From: JAFDWI01 sp964544305
GTDB lineage: Bacteria; Actinomycetota; Acidimicrobiia; Acidimicrobiales; Iamiaceae
DNA length: 64,000 nucleotides
Direction: 5' to 3'
Assembly (NCBI GenBank): GCA_964544305.1
Contig: CAZJAZ010000001.1
Span: 94,748-158,747, forward strand
This document shows, piece after piece, positions 50,387 to 59,665 of this stretch. The notes beneath the pieces are model-generated. The model was not told the DNA's origin. It was given only the letters and a program-made list of their open reading frames with translations, and did no database searches. Position numbers and translations under genes: made by a program. The stretch's first letter is position 1, and each line of letters starts with the position of its first letter.

Positions 50387-52378
50387 ATGGAACCAACCCC
50401 CGAGCTTGAACAGCGCGCCATCAATGTGGTGCGCGCATTGGCGATGGACGGCCCGCATGCCGCCAATTCTGGGCATCAAGGCACCGCGATGGCCCTTGCA
50501 CCGCTCGCGCATGTACTTTTTTCTCGGGTCATGCGCTACGACGCATCGCAACCTGATTGGCCAAATCGAGACCGATTCGTGCTCTCGAATGGTCACGCAT
50601 CAATTTTGTTGTATTCGATGTTGCATCTCTGCGGGTTTGGATTAAGCGTTGACGACCTGCGCCGTTTCCGCCAATGGGATTCGTTGACCCCCGGCCACCC
50701 CGAAGTTCACCATACGACCGGAGTTGAGGTTACGACCGGCCCACTAGGGCAAGGGTTTGCCAATGGCGTTGGGCTGGGCTTGGCTGAACGCTTGTTGCGT
50801 GCCCGCTTTGGTTCAGACCTCGTTGACCACACCACGTTTGTCATTTGTGGGGACGGCGACTTGTCTGAGGGAATATCCCATGAGGCCGCATCGCTTGCAG
50901 GGCATTTGGGTCTCGGAAATCTCGTCTACGTGTACGACGACAACCACATCACGATTGATGGCCCCACCGAGTTGGCACTGACCGACGATGCGGTTGCACG
51001 TTTCACAGCGTACGGCTGGCACGTGAACGATCTGGGGGAAGCAGCCGACGACCTTGACACGCTCGAAGCCGCCCTTCGCGAAGCCCAACGCGTTGACGAT
51101 GCCCCTTCGCTGATTGTGTTGCGCAGCCACATCGCCCATCCCTCTCCTGATCTTACGGATTCTCCCAAAGCACACGGACTTGCCTTCGACACCGAAGAGA
51201 TCGCCCGCACGAAAGAAATCATGGGGCTTGATGGCGCAGCGACGTTCCAAGTGCCGGCGGATGTCCTCGCTTTCTATCGTGAAGCAGGCGTACGCGGCGC
51301 GACTGCGCGTGCGTCATGGCAAAAATCGCTTGCAGAGCTCGACGCGAGTGTCCGGAAAGACTGGGACGCGGCCCTATCGTCAACGGGCCTGGATGGTTGG
51401 GAGGCATTGCTTCCAACTTTTGGGGTGGGCGAAAGCATTGCGACGCGCTCGGCGTCGAACAAGGTTCTTGATGCAATTGCCTCAGCACTTCCCGGTCTTG
51501 CTGTTGGTTCAGCCGATCTCACGGGAAACACTGGCGTGAAACTTGACGGAGCTGTACCGCAAGATTCGGCTACTCCAGGAGGCCGCCAAATTCACTTTGG
51601 GATTCGCGAACACGCAATGGCCGCTGCCATGAATGGCATGGCGCTCCACGGTGGAATTCTTCCCGTTGGGGGCACCTTCTTTGTGTTTAGCGATTATCTA
51701 CGCCCGTCAATGCGCCTGGCCGCGCTGAGTGGAGCGAAGGTGATCTACTCGTTCACGCACGATTCGATTGGCGTGGGAGAGGACGGTCCAACCCACCAGC
51801 CCATCGAACATCTCGCGTCTCTTCGAGCCATGCCGGGGCTCCAAGTGATTCGTCCTGCTGATGCAAACGAAACCTCAGCGGCTTGGCGCATAGCAATCGA
51901 CCATGACGGTCCGACGGCTTTGATTCTGACTCGACAAAACGTGCCCGTTCTCGCAGGCACGGGTTCCTACGACGATGTCGCGAAAGGCGGCTATATCGTC
52001 ACCGTGGCAGGTGACGAACCGTGGCCTGATTTGGTCCTCGTTGGCACCGGTTCAGAAGTACAACTGTGTGTCGAAGCAGCGGACATTCTTTGTCGCGAAG
52101 ATCTGACTGTTCAGGTGGTCTCCCTCCCGTGCTGGAGCCGCTTCGATGACCAAGACGTCGAATACCAAGAGCGGGTCATGCCACCGCACGTACCCACCTT
52201 GGCTGTCGAAGCTGGCGTGTCGTTTGGCTGGTCGCGCTATGCCGACGCATCAGTGTCACTTGACCGCTTTGGGGCATCTGCACCGGCAGCAACATTGTTT
52301 GAACAGTTCGGCTTCACCCCAGAAAACGTTGCGGAACGTGCCCGTGAACTGCTGCGTGAAATGACCATCATCGATTGA
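50387..52378 (+). CDS. tkt: Transketolase
   Basis: 663 residues. Thiamine-diphosphate motifs are HQGTAMALAP (residue ~27), SNGHASILLYSMLH, GPLGQGFANGVG, GDGDLSEGISHEA and, in the PYR domain, GIREHAMAAAMNGMALHG. The C-terminal domain is complete. It moves two-carbon units in the pentose-phosphate pathway. The stop (52378) is followed after 17 nt by transaldolase. It starts an operon tkt-tal-pgl; glucose-6-phosphate dehydrogenase is not seen. Confidence 0.97.
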   Translation: MEPTPELEQRAINVVRALAMDGPHAANSGHQGTAMALAPLAHVLFSRVMRYDASQPDWPNRDRFVLSNGHASILLYSMLHLCGFGLSVDDLRRFRQWDSLTPGHPEVHHTTGVEVTTGPLGQGFANGVGLGLAERLLRARFGSDLVDHTTFVICGDGDLSEGISHEAASLAGHLGLGNLVYVYDDNHITIDGPTELALTDDAVARFTAYGWHVNDLGEAADDLDTLEAALREAQRVDDAPSLIVLRSHIAHPSPDLTDSPKAHGLAFDTEEIARTKEIMGLDGAATFQVPADVLAFYREAGVRGATARASWQKSLAELDASVRKDWDAALSSTGLDGWEALLPTFGVGESIATRSASNKVLDAIASALPGLAVGSADLTGNTGVKLDGAVPQDSATPGGRQIHFGIREHAMAAAMNGMALHGGILPVGGTFFVFSDYLRPSMRLAALSGAKVIYSFTHDSIGVGEDGPTHQPIEHLASLRAMPGLQVIRPADANETSAAWRIAIDHDGPTALILTRQNVPVLAGTGSYDDVAKGGYIVTVAGDEPWPDLVLVGTGSEVQLCVEAADILCREDLTVQVVSLPCWSRFDDQDVEYQERVMPPHVPTLAVEAGVSFGWSRYADASVSLDRFGASAPAATLFEQFGFTPENVAERARELLREMTIID

Positions 52379-52395
52379 CGACCACAAGGAAAGCC

Positions 52396-53505
52396 ATGAC
52401 CAAGTTGCAACGTCTTCACACCGAATTGGACCAGAGCCCCTGGCTTGACAATCTGCGGCGCGACGATGTGCGCGGCGGGGTGCTCGCCAAAATGGTTGAC
52501 AATGGCGTGCGAGGCGTGACCTCAAACCCGTCAATTTTTCAAAATGCCATTGAGGGCGCAGATGCCTACGACGAACAGTTCTCGTCGCTCATTGCCGCGG
52601 GCATGACCGTGACCGACGCTTACTGGGAATTGGTGATCACCGACATCACAGAGGCCCTCGCCGTGCTTCGCCCCGTGTATGACGCATCGGCTGGGGTCGA
52701 CGGTTTCGTGTCGGTTGAAGTTGCACCGGCGCTTGCCGATGACATGGCCGGGACCGTTGCGGCAGCAAAAGCCCTCCATGAGCGAATTGACACGGAGAAT
52801 CTGTACGTCAAGATACCCGGCACCAAAGCAGGTGTGGCTGCCATCGAAGAAATGATCGCTGGTGGCCATGACATCAACGTGACATTGCTCTTCAGTGTGC
52901 AACGCTATGGCGAAATCATTGAGGCCTATTTGAGCGGCTTGGAGCGCTTCGCTCAAAGCGGCGGTGACCTTTCCACGGTGCAGAGTGTTGCGTCGTTCTT
53001 TGTTTCACGTGTTGATTCAGAAGTTGACAAGCGACTTGACACCATTGGCACAGACACGGCGATCGCCCTCAAAGGCAAGGCCGCCATCGCCAACGCCAAG
53101 GTTGCGTACGCGCTGTTTCTCGAACGATTTTCTGGCCCACGCTGGGATGCACTCGCCGAGGCCGGAGCCAACGTTCAGCGGCCATTGTGGGCGTCTACGT
53201 CTACGAAGAACCCGTCGTATCCCGACACGATCTACATTGACGAGCTCATAGGCCCGAACACGGTAAATACAATTCCGAATGCCACAATTGATGCGTTCGA
53301 AGATCATGGGACGCTTGCACGGACGGTTGACGAAGGACTCAATGAGGCACGAGCAACGATCGCCTCGCTTGCAGATTTGGGCATTGATCTTGAACAAGTT
53401 GCTATGCAACTCGAACGTGAAGGTGTCGAAAAGTTTGTCGTAGCGTTCGACGACCTCCTGGCCAGCTTGACCCTAAAGGCCGGAACGTTTTCGAAAGGCG
53501 GTTGA
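52396..53505 (+). CDS. tal: Transaldolase
   Basis: 369 residues from ATG 52396, preceded by GGAAAG. The Schiff-base Lys is in NLYVKIPGTKAGVAAIEE. GVRGVTSNPSIFQNAI near the start and RPLWASTSTKNPSYPDT near residue 260 are typical of the long (TalA) form found in actinobacteria. It moves three-carbon units between sugar phosphates. An upstream TTG at 52375 is less likely. The stop is three bases from the pgl start. Confidence 0.97.
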   Translation: MTKLQRLHTELDQSPWLDNLRRDDVRGGVLAKMVDNGVRGVTSNPSIFQNAIEGADAYDEQFSSLIAAGMTVTDAYWELVITDITEALAVLRPVYDASAGVDGFVSVEVAPALADDMAGTVAAAKALHERIDTENLYVKIPGTKAGVAAIEEMIAGGHDINVTLLFSVQRYGEIIEAYLSGLERFAQSGGDLSTVQSVASFFVSRVDSEVDKRLDTIGTDTAIALKGKAAIANAKVAYALFLERFSGPRWDALAEAGANVQRPLWASTSTKNPSYPDTIYIDELIGPNTVNTIPNATIDAFEDHGTLARTVDEGLNEARATIASLADLGIDLEQVAMQLEREGVEKFVVAFDDLLASLTLKAGTFSKGG

Positions 53506-53508
53506 ACG

Positions 53509-54192
53509 GTGACCTTTCCAGGGCGGATTCAAGTTGTCGACGATGTACCGCGTGCGTTTACACGTGAGGTTGTTGACGCGTTCCATAGTCGCCCAGGGCC
53601 AACTTTTTCGTTCGCCCTTTCCGGTGGGGCCACAGCACGCGCATGTTACGAGTCCCTCGCGCAATCCGGCGAACACATTGATTGGTGGAAGGTTGATTTC
53701 TACTGGGGCGACGAACGCTGCGTCCCGCACGACAACCCGGATTCAAATTATTATCTTGCGCGCGAAGCGCTCCTCGATCGCGTCGGAGCTGCGAACGCCA
53801 CGCATCTGATGCGGTGTATCGAAGGACCAGAGCCCTATCAACTTCGATTGGGAGAACTTGGACACCTTGATTTCGTCCATCTGGGTTTAGGGCCAGACGG
53901 CCACACAGCCTCGTTGTTTGTTGACTCTCCTGCCCTAAGCGCCGCTCCTGGGAGACTCGTCGCAATGAACGAAGACCCTAGCGGCCGAAACCCATACCAG
54001 CGCATGACGTTGACACTCGAAGGCATCGCTCGGGCCCGACGCGTGGTTGTGACCGTTTCGGGCGCATCAAAAGCAGATGCGGTCGCCCGAATTGCGGCAG
54101 GCGACGATCTTCCGGGCGCAAGAATTGAAGCTGACGATGTACTTTGGCTCATTGACGAAGCCGCCAGAGGATCTACTCCCCTGCCTTCGTAG
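53509..54192 (+). CDS. pgl: 6-Phosphogluconolactonase
   Basis: 227 residues from GTG 53509. FALSGGATARACYESLA near residue 26, then DFYWGDERCVPHDNPDSNY and LGLGPDGHTASLF are the standard 6-phosphogluconolactonase motifs. It hydrolyses the lactone made by glucose-6-phosphate dehydrogenase. It ends the pentose-phosphate operon and converges on plsC with 9 bases between. Confidence 0.95.
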   Translation: MTFPGRIQVVDDVPRAFTREVVDAFHSRPGPTFSFALSGGATARACYESLAQSGEHIDWWKVDFYWGDERCVPHDNPDSNYYLAREALLDRVGAANATHLMRCIEGPEPYQLRLGELGHLDFVHLGLGPDGHTASLFVDSPALSAAPGRLVAMNEDPSGRNPYQRMTLTLEGIARARRVVVTVSGASKADAVARIAAGDDLPGARIEADDVLWLIDEAARGSTPLPS

Positions 54193-54201
54193 CGCAACCG
54201 C

Positions 54202-54948
54202 CTATCGCTTTGACTTTTCATTCACGTAGGTACAAGCACGATCAAAAAGTGTTTGGAGCACGTCACGCAAGTCTTGGGTTTGTTGGGCAACCGATGAACG
54301 ACGCACCCGTCCACTGTCACTTTGTGCCGGCGGGGCGAGGGGTTCGCCGATCAGCAACACGACTTTGGTCGGATGAACAAACTTTGCACCTTTGGGCATG
54401 GCGGCTTCGGAGCCTCCGATGCCAACGGGTATTACCGGAACCTGCGTTTTGGCTTGAATGTACGCGACTCCGTCGAACAGTTCGGCGACCTGCTCACCAG
54501 ATTGCCGGGTGCCTTCGGGAAAGATGACGAGGGGTTCGCCAGCTTGCAAGATGCGCACGCACGTCGCCAATGCATCACGATCCGGTGTACCGCGGTGCAC
54601 CGGAATTGCTCCAAGCGCGATCCACAGTCTGCCGAGCGGCCCTTTCCACAATGTGTCTTTGGCCAGGTATCGCATCCGCGGAGCCCACGCCCCCGGACAT
54701 GCAAGCACAAACGCAAAGTCCAGATTGGAACGATGCACAGGAGCGAGAATGAACGGCCCGGAGGCGGGAATATTTTCACGCCCGATCACTGTCACGCGAA
54801 ATAGTGCTTTGCCAAGACCAATCAGAAACAGGTCAACGACCCGATACAGCGCTTTTCGTAATCGTGTGGGGGGTAAAGCGAGATCTTCTTCAACGTGAAT
54901 GCGTTCATGAGCAACAGTCAGTTCATGGCCCGCGTCAGGCTGATTCAC
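54202..54948 (-). CDS. 1-Acylglycerol-3-phosphate acyltransferase (PlsC family)
   Basis: 248 residues from GTG 54948, overlapping the cmk stop (GTGA). The HxxxxD motif is HRSNLD near residue 72, and the FPEGTRQSG block near residue 142 binds the phosphate. Both are diagnostic of the PlsC family. It acylates lysophosphatidic acid on the membrane. In many actinobacteria plsC lies next to cmk and der, as it does here apart from der. Confidence 0.93.
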   Translation of the reverse strand: MNQPDAGHELTVAHERIHVEEDLALPPTRLRKALYRVVDLFLIGLGKALFRVTVIGRENIPASGPFILAPVHRSNLDFAFVLACPGAWAPRMRYLAKDTLWKGPLGRLWIALGAIPVHRGTPDRDALATCVRILQAGEPLVIFPEGTRQSGEQVAELFDGVAYIQAKTQVPVIPVGIGGSEAAMPKGAKFVHPTKVVLLIGEPLAPPAQSDSGRVRRSSVAQQTQDLRDVLQTLFDRACTYVNEKSKR

Positions 54949-55577
54949 GGCACCATGTCCGCGATGGCTTCGACGACCTCATCAATGTTCATATCTGATG
55001 TGTCGAGTGTGATCGCATCTTTCGCAGTGGCGAGCGGCGACACTCTGCGAGCGGAATCGGCCGCGTCGCGACGGGCGATGTCGGCGGCAATTGCCTCGAC
55101 ATCGGCATTCTCGATTTCACCCGCCCGCCGTTGTGCGCGCACAATCGGACTAGCGGTGAGATAAATCTTAAGGGTTGCATCGGGGAAGACCACGGTGCCA
55201 ATGTCACGCCCTTCAAGCACGCCCCCACCATGTCGTGCAACCCATTCGCGTTGGCGTGCAACGAGCACGTCTCGCACCCTTGGGTTCGCCGCCACCGTCG
55301 ATACGTTTGTGGTTACTTCAGTGCTGCGTATTCGCTCGCTCACGTCCACACCATCGACTTGGGTATGACCGCCTTCCCATTCCAATGCAATCTCTGGCAC
55401 CGTTTCGCTCACGGCATGCTCATCGGAAAGATCAATGTCTCGATCGATCAAACCGACGGTTAGGCCTCGATACATGGCCCCCGTGTCAAGGTATGGCACC
55501 CCAATGCGCGTGGCGAGCGTTCGCGCAATCGTTGACTTACCGGATCCTGCCGGCCCATCGATGGCGATGACATTCAT
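54945..55577 (-). CDS. cmk: Cytidylate kinase
   Basis: 210 residues from ATG 55577, with AGGAG 10 bases upstream. The P-loop GPAGSGKST is at residue 8. LDTGAMYRGLT, LEGRDIGTVVFPDA and RRDAADSARRVSPL (lid and CMP site) follow in the right order. It phosphorylates CMP and dCMP. Upstream start candidates (to 55661) give no similarity. It lies in an aroA-cmk-plsC block. Confidence 0.96.
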   Translation of the reverse strand: MNVIAIDGPAGSGKSTIARTLATRIGVPYLDTGAMYRGLTVGLIDRDIDLSDEHAVSETVPEIALEWEGGHTQVDGVDVSERIRSTEVTTNVSTVAANPRVRDVLVARQREWVARHGGGVLEGRDIGTVVFPDATLKIYLTASPIVRAQRRAGEIENADVEAIAADIARRDAADSARRVSPLATAKDAITLDTSDMNIDEVVEAIADMVP

Positions 55578-55608
55578 TGACGTTTCATTCTCCTTGACAT
55601 CGCTCGAA

Positions 55609-56880
55609 TCATGACGACAATCGACGTAAATCTTGCCAGAAACCCGGGTACGTCTTCCCAACCACGTCGGGGTCAGCGATTACGATCCCTGGCGATCGTA
55701 AGCCAATCAACGAAAAACTCATTGCCATCCGATGATCATTGTGGGTTGCGACGGTTCCTCCACGGGGCGTACCCGGCTCGATAATGAAACCGTCTTCGGT
55801 TTGCTGCGCATGAATACCTATGTTGCGCATTTCTCCAACAACCGCGGCCAAGCGATCTGTTTCGTGACCGCGCGCAAAACCAATCCCTCGCACTCGAGTT
55901 GGCTCGTCAGCAAACACGGCAACCGCCGCTAGCGTCTGTGCCGTATCTGGCATTTCCGACAGATCAACATCAATGCCATGCGAGGCTCGACCTGCCACCG
56001 TCACTGACCCGGCCCCATGAGTGACCTGCACACCCATGCGTTGGAGCACATTGACAAACCGCACATCACCTTGGCATGACGAGGTGTCAACACCCTTGAC
56101 GGTAACTTGACCCCCGGTGATCGCTGCGGCAGCCCAAAAATAGGTGGCAGCTGTGGCATCGGCTTCGATGAGGACGTTGCGGCCTACAAGTCCGCCGTGG
56201 TCTACTCGAATTGTGTTGCTGTCAGTTTGCGTGACCTGACCTCCGAAATTGCTCAGCATCTGCATGGTCATAGTGACAAAAGGTCGCGCTACCGAGCCAT
56301 CGAGGCCTGTCACGGTAAGACCTTCTTTCATTGATGGAGCGCTGAGCAACATCGCCGACAAGAATTGGCTTGACGCGGTTGCATCAACGGCAACCGTGCC
56401 ACCGCGAAGATTTGAGCCATCGACACGCAACGGCAAGCACCCGTATTCTTGAAGTTCATCAATGTGCACACCAAGCGCGCGCAACGCGTCAACAATTGGG
56501 CCCATCGGACGTCGCCGCAATGGCTCATCACCGTCAACAATGATCGGTTGCCCACTAACCGCAGCCAACGGCAACACGAAACGCGAGGTTGTGCCCGATA
56601 GCCGCGCATTGACTCGCTTGACTTCGTGATTGGGCGATGGCTGAATTGGGCAAACCCGAATCATTGCATCACCTCTGTCGATGGTTGCACCGAGAGCCTC
56701 AAGTGCACCAAGCATTGCCAGCGAATCATCCGCGATCAATGGGTTCTGCACTGTTGAAGATCCCGACGCTTGCGCGGCGAGGATAAGCGCCCGATTGGTA
56801 AGGCTTTTCGATCCGGGGGGAACAATGGTCGCGTGAGGAGCCCGCGAAAGAGGTTCAATTGTGAATAATTCGGATGTCAC
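55609..56880 (-). CDS. aroA: 3-Phosphoshikimate 1-carboxyvinyltransferase (EPSP synthase)
   Basis: 423 residues from GTG 56880, which overlaps the tyrA stop (GTGA). PPGSKSLTNRALILAA near the start, LSGTTSRFVLPLAA near residue 93 and the late GIGFARGHETDRL are AroA motifs. It joins shikimate 3-phosphate and phosphoenolpyruvate. GTSSRF is GTTSRF here, still polar. It is the third gene of aroH-tyrA-aroA. Confidence 0.96.
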   Translation of the reverse strand: MTSELFTIEPLSRAPHATIVPPGSKSLTNRALILAAQASGSSTVQNPLIADDSLAMLGALEALGATIDRGDAMIRVCPIQPSPNHEVKRVNARLSGTTSRFVLPLAAVSGQPIIVDGDEPLRRRPMGPIVDALRALGVHIDELQEYGCLPLRVDGSNLRGGTVAVDATASSQFLSAMLLSAPSMKEGLTVTGLDGSVARPFVTMTMQMLSNFGGQVTQTDSNTIRVDHGGLVGRNVLIEADATAATYFWAAAAITGGQVTVKGVDTSSCQGDVRFVNVLQRMGVQVTHGAGSVTVAGRASHGIDVDLSEMPDTAQTLAAVAVFADEPTRVRGIGFARGHETDRLAAVVGEMRNIGIHAQQTEDGFIIEPGTPRGGTVATHNDHRMAMSFSLIGLRSPGIVIADPDVVGKTYPGFWQDLRRLSS

Positions 56881-57956
56881 GTCGCGGACTCGGGTTGCAT
56901 CGTCACTCGGTATCGTGCATCGGTGAGTGCCGCGCACAAGGCGTTCGCGTCGTCTTCGCGCACACCGAGGATTGCGACACCTCCGGCACCGGCAGCGACG
57001 TCAATGGTGGCAACCGATTCAAGGTTGATGCCGAACTCAGTTGCAAGGGCGGCGACTGCAGCGAGCGCACCGGGCTCGTCGGGGATTCGCACCCGGACTT
57101 CACAACGACTCACATCACGAGGTCCTTGCGTGGGCAAGTTTTGACGCACTAACTGTGCTTCGTGCAAGGTCGCGGATAGGGCTTCCGAGTCGCCGTTTGC
57201 GATGCAATTACGTAAGTGCTGCAACTCATGGGTTAGCTCATCGAGCGTGGAGAGGATCGCGTCACGGTTCTGGGCACACACGCCCGGCCAGATGTTTGGA
57301 TTTCCTGCCGCGATACGAGTCATGTCGCGAAATCCGCCGGCGGCAAGTCGCAGCAATGCTCGATGCTGTTCCGCTTTACGGCCGGCAACTTGAACGAGGG
57401 CTGCTGCAGTGAGATGCGGAACATGGGAGACCACCGCGACAAGTGCATCGTGTTGCACGGCCTCCATGGTGAGTGCTTGTGCTCCAAGGTCGACCACGAG
57501 CGAGCGCACAAATGCGAATGCTTGGTCACTCGTTGTTCGTGATGGACACAACACCCAGGCGGCACCATGAAAAATGTTGCCATCCGCCCCTTCGAGACCG
57601 AGCTGCTCTGAACCAGCCATGGGGTGGCCGCCAAGGAAGCGTGGATCGCTAATCGCGTTAACGATTGACGCTTTCACACCACCCACGTCGGATACGACAG
57701 CGTTTTGACATTGTGCGAGCGCACGCTGTGCTTGCTCGACAATTCGGGGAACCGGTGTCGCAATGACGACGAGATCACTTGTCGGGTCGAGCCCGATGTC
57801 GTCACATGCGCCAATAGCAATTGCGCTTTCTACAAGACCAGGCGCACTGTCATCTCCACAAACGTGCCATCCAATTTCACGTAGGGCGAACCCGACAGAC
57901 GCACCAATGAGACCGGTTCCGATAATTGTTGCTCTGGGCTGATGCGGGGCCTTCAT
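56877..57956 (-). CDS. tyrA: Prephenate dehydrogenase with ACT domain
   Basis: 359 residues. The NAD loop is IIGTGLIGASVG, the catalytic His lies in LGGHPMAGSEQLGLEGAD, and the C-terminal ~75 residues are an ACT domain (RVRIPDEPGALAAVAALATE) that may bind tyrosine as feedback control. It oxidatively decarboxylates prephenate to 4-hydroxyphenylpyruvate. It overlaps aroH by 4 nt and aroA by 4 nt, so the three genes are tightly coupled. Confidence 0.95.
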   Translation of the reverse strand: MKAPHQPRATIIGTGLIGASVGFALREIGWHVCGDDSAPGLVESAIAIGACDDIGLDPTSDLVVIATPVPRIVEQAQRALAQCQNAVVSDVGGVKASIVNAISDPRFLGGHPMAGSEQLGLEGADGNIFHGAAWVLCPSRTTSDQAFAFVRSLVVDLGAQALTMEAVQHDALVAVVSHVPHLTAAALVQVAGRKAEQHRALLRLAAGGFRDMTRIAAGNPNIWPGVCAQNRDAILSTLDELTHELQHLRNCIANGDSEALSATLHEAQLVRQNLPTQGPRDVSRCEVRVRIPDEPGALAAVAALATEFGINLESVATIDVAAGAGGVAILGVREDDANALCAALTDARYRVTMQPESAT

Positions 57957-58321
57957 TTCGGCAGGTCGTCACGCAGCGACGTCGCACCACGTAGGTACAC
58001 ATGATGGAGTTCGCTGCGAGACCGATTTGTTTGCAAATGGATCAGTACCCGAATGCACTTCGACGTTGCACCAACAATGTCAAGCTCGCGTGCACAAAGC
58101 AGCGGAACGTCTCCGAGCCCGAAGGCCCGTGCTGATGCGGCTGGAAATTTAGCGTGTAAGTCGTCGGTTGCGGTCAAGATAATGCTCACGACATCAACGT
58201 GATCGATTTCGTTTCGGGCGAAAATTTCACCGAAAAGCTCAACGACTGCGTCATCAATTGCTTCGGCGGTATCAACGTCAACGGTTGTGGCTCCTCGAAG
58301 CGCACGCATTGTCGGGGTCAC
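57953..58321 (-). CDS. aroH: Chorismate mutase, AroH class
   Basis: 122 residues from GTG 58321, which overlaps the upstream stop (GTGA); ATG 58309 (MRALRGATTVD) is an alternative start. The trimeric AroH type is shown by RALRGATTV, DLHAKFPAASARA, CIRVLIHL (active-site Arg) and HHVYLRGAT (Tyr). It turns chorismate into prephenate for tyrA. It is the monofunctional form of Bacillus and cyanobacteria, different from the AroQ type. Confidence 0.94.
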   Translation of the reverse strand: MTPTMRALRGATTVDVDTAEAIDDAVVELFGEIFARNEIDHVDVVSIILTATDDLHAKFPAASARAFGLGDVPLLCARELDIVGATSKCIRVLIHLQTNRSRSELHHVYLRGATSLRDDLPK

Positions 58322-59061
58322 GAATCAGATGCTATCGGTGCGGGGGTAGTGTTCGATATTGCTCGTTCCAGTTCATGGATTTCGTCGAGGCTCAGTACCC
58401 GCCAGGCACCGGGAGCGAGGCTGGTGTCGGTGATGGGCCCAATTCGGGTTCGGACAAGCCGTTGTACCTCTCCCCCGACTGCGGCAACCATGCGACGGAT
58501 CTGACGATTCCGACCTTCGTGAATCACCATGCGCAAAAGATTTGGTCCAGGCGTCGACACTTTTGCTGGTGCCGTGCGACCGTCGTCAAGTTCAACGCCT
58601 TGGCGCAGCCTCCGTAGTGCTTGAGGTCCAAGCGTCCCCGAATATTGCACGAGATATTCTTTGGGAACCCCAAATGATGGGTGGGTGAGCTGCTGGGTGA
58701 GCATTCCGTTGTTGGTGAGAAGCAGCAGTCCTTCGCTGTCACGGTCGAGCCTGCCTACCGGAAACACTCGGGGCTCTTGTGGCACGAGGTCAACGACAAC
58801 CGCACGCCCGTGGGGGTCTGAAGCCGAAGAAAGTACGCCGGCAGGCTTATTAAGTAGATAATGAACAAGGCCAGGGGCAACGCTTACCCGTATTCCATCA
58901 ACTTCAATTCGTGCCTGAGCCGCATCCACCCGCATACCGAGATGCGCAACGCGCCCATCGACACAGACAAGTCCGTCTTCAATAAGCTCCTCGCATCGCC
59001 TACGACTTGCGATCCCGGCCGCCGCTAAGACTTTTTGCAGCTTCTCCGTGTCACTGTTCAT
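58318..59061 (-). CDS. 23S rRNA pseudouridine synthase, RluB/RsuA family
   Basis: 247 residues from ATG 59061 (MNSDTEKLQKVLAAAG), with ATG 59067 as an alternative. The S4 RNA-binding domain (ASRRRCEELIEDGLVCVDG) is followed by the catalytic GRLDRDSEGLLLLTNNG, with Asp as nucleophile, and RQIRRMVAAVGG. It isomerises a uridine in 23S rRNA helix 69/80-type sites; rluB is the usual gene next to scpB. The start lies inside the scpB end by 11 nt. Confidence 0.93.
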   Translation of the reverse strand: MNSDTEKLQKVLAAAGIASRRRCEELIEDGLVCVDGRVAHLGMRVDAAQARIEVDGIRVSVAPGLVHYLLNKPAGVLSSASDPHGRAVVVDLVPQEPRVFPVGRLDRDSEGLLLLTNNGMLTQQLTHPSFGVPKEYLVQYSGTLGPQALRRLRQGVELDDGRTAPAKVSTPGPNLLRMVIHEGRNRQIRRMVAAVGGEVQRLVRTRIGPITDTSLAPGAWRVLSLDEIHELERAISNTTPAPIASDS

Positions 59062-59665
59062 CGCCATCTTCGTCATTTGATGCGGGCACTTGTGGTTCGT
59101 CAGGCAGGGCTCGAAGTCCAGTCTCAAGTGCTTCGACAATGTTGGCGTCGGGGATGAACTCAGCGAGTGGAGGCAGTTCATCAAGCGTGTCGATGCCCAA
59201 CTTGGATGCGAAAAGTTTGGTTGTGCCGTACATGACGGCCTGACCGGGCCCGTCGTCACGACCGACCTCAGCAATATACCCACGCTTCTCTAGGGTGCGA
59301 ACGACGCCATCAACGTTCACGCCGCGAATTGCGGCAACTTGTGCACGAGAAATGGGTTGCTTATACGCAACAATCGCGAGCGTCTCAAGCGCCGCAGTTG
59401 AGAGTCTGGCCGACCGGCCATGCAATGCAAACCGTTCAACGTAAGCAGACAGGTCGGCGTGGCTCTGGTAGCGGTAGCCTCCTGCGACACGGACCAATTC
59501 AAAACCTCGATCCTCCCGCTCATAGCTCTGTGCGAGTTCGGCACTGAGTTCTTCGACTTGCGCAACAGAAATTTCAAGGAGCTGCGCAAGGAGCTGGGGT
59601 TCGACGGGCTCTTCTGCCACCATGACGACCGCTTCAAAACCGCGCCGGGTCTCGTTGGTGGTCAT
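59051..59665 (-). CDS. scpB: Segregation and condensation protein ScpB
   Basis: 204 residues. It is made of two winged-helix domains, with LSTAALETLAIVAYKQPISRAQVAAIRGVNVDGVV in the first, and TTKLFASKLGIDTLDELPPL near the end. An acidic tail (ASNDEDGDEQ) follows. It binds ScpA and SMC in the chromosome condensin. The ATG overlaps the scpA stop by one base (TGATG). Confidence 0.96.
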   Translation of the reverse strand: MTTNETRRGFEAVVMVAEEPVEPQLLAQLLEISVAQVEELSAELAQSYEREDRGFELVRVAGGYRYQSHADLSAYVERFALHGRSARLSTAALETLAIVAYKQPISRAQVAAIRGVNVDGVVRTLEKRGYIAEVGRDDGPGQAVMYGTTKLFASKLGIDTLDELPPLAEFIPDANIVEALETGLRALPDEPQVPASNDEDGDEQ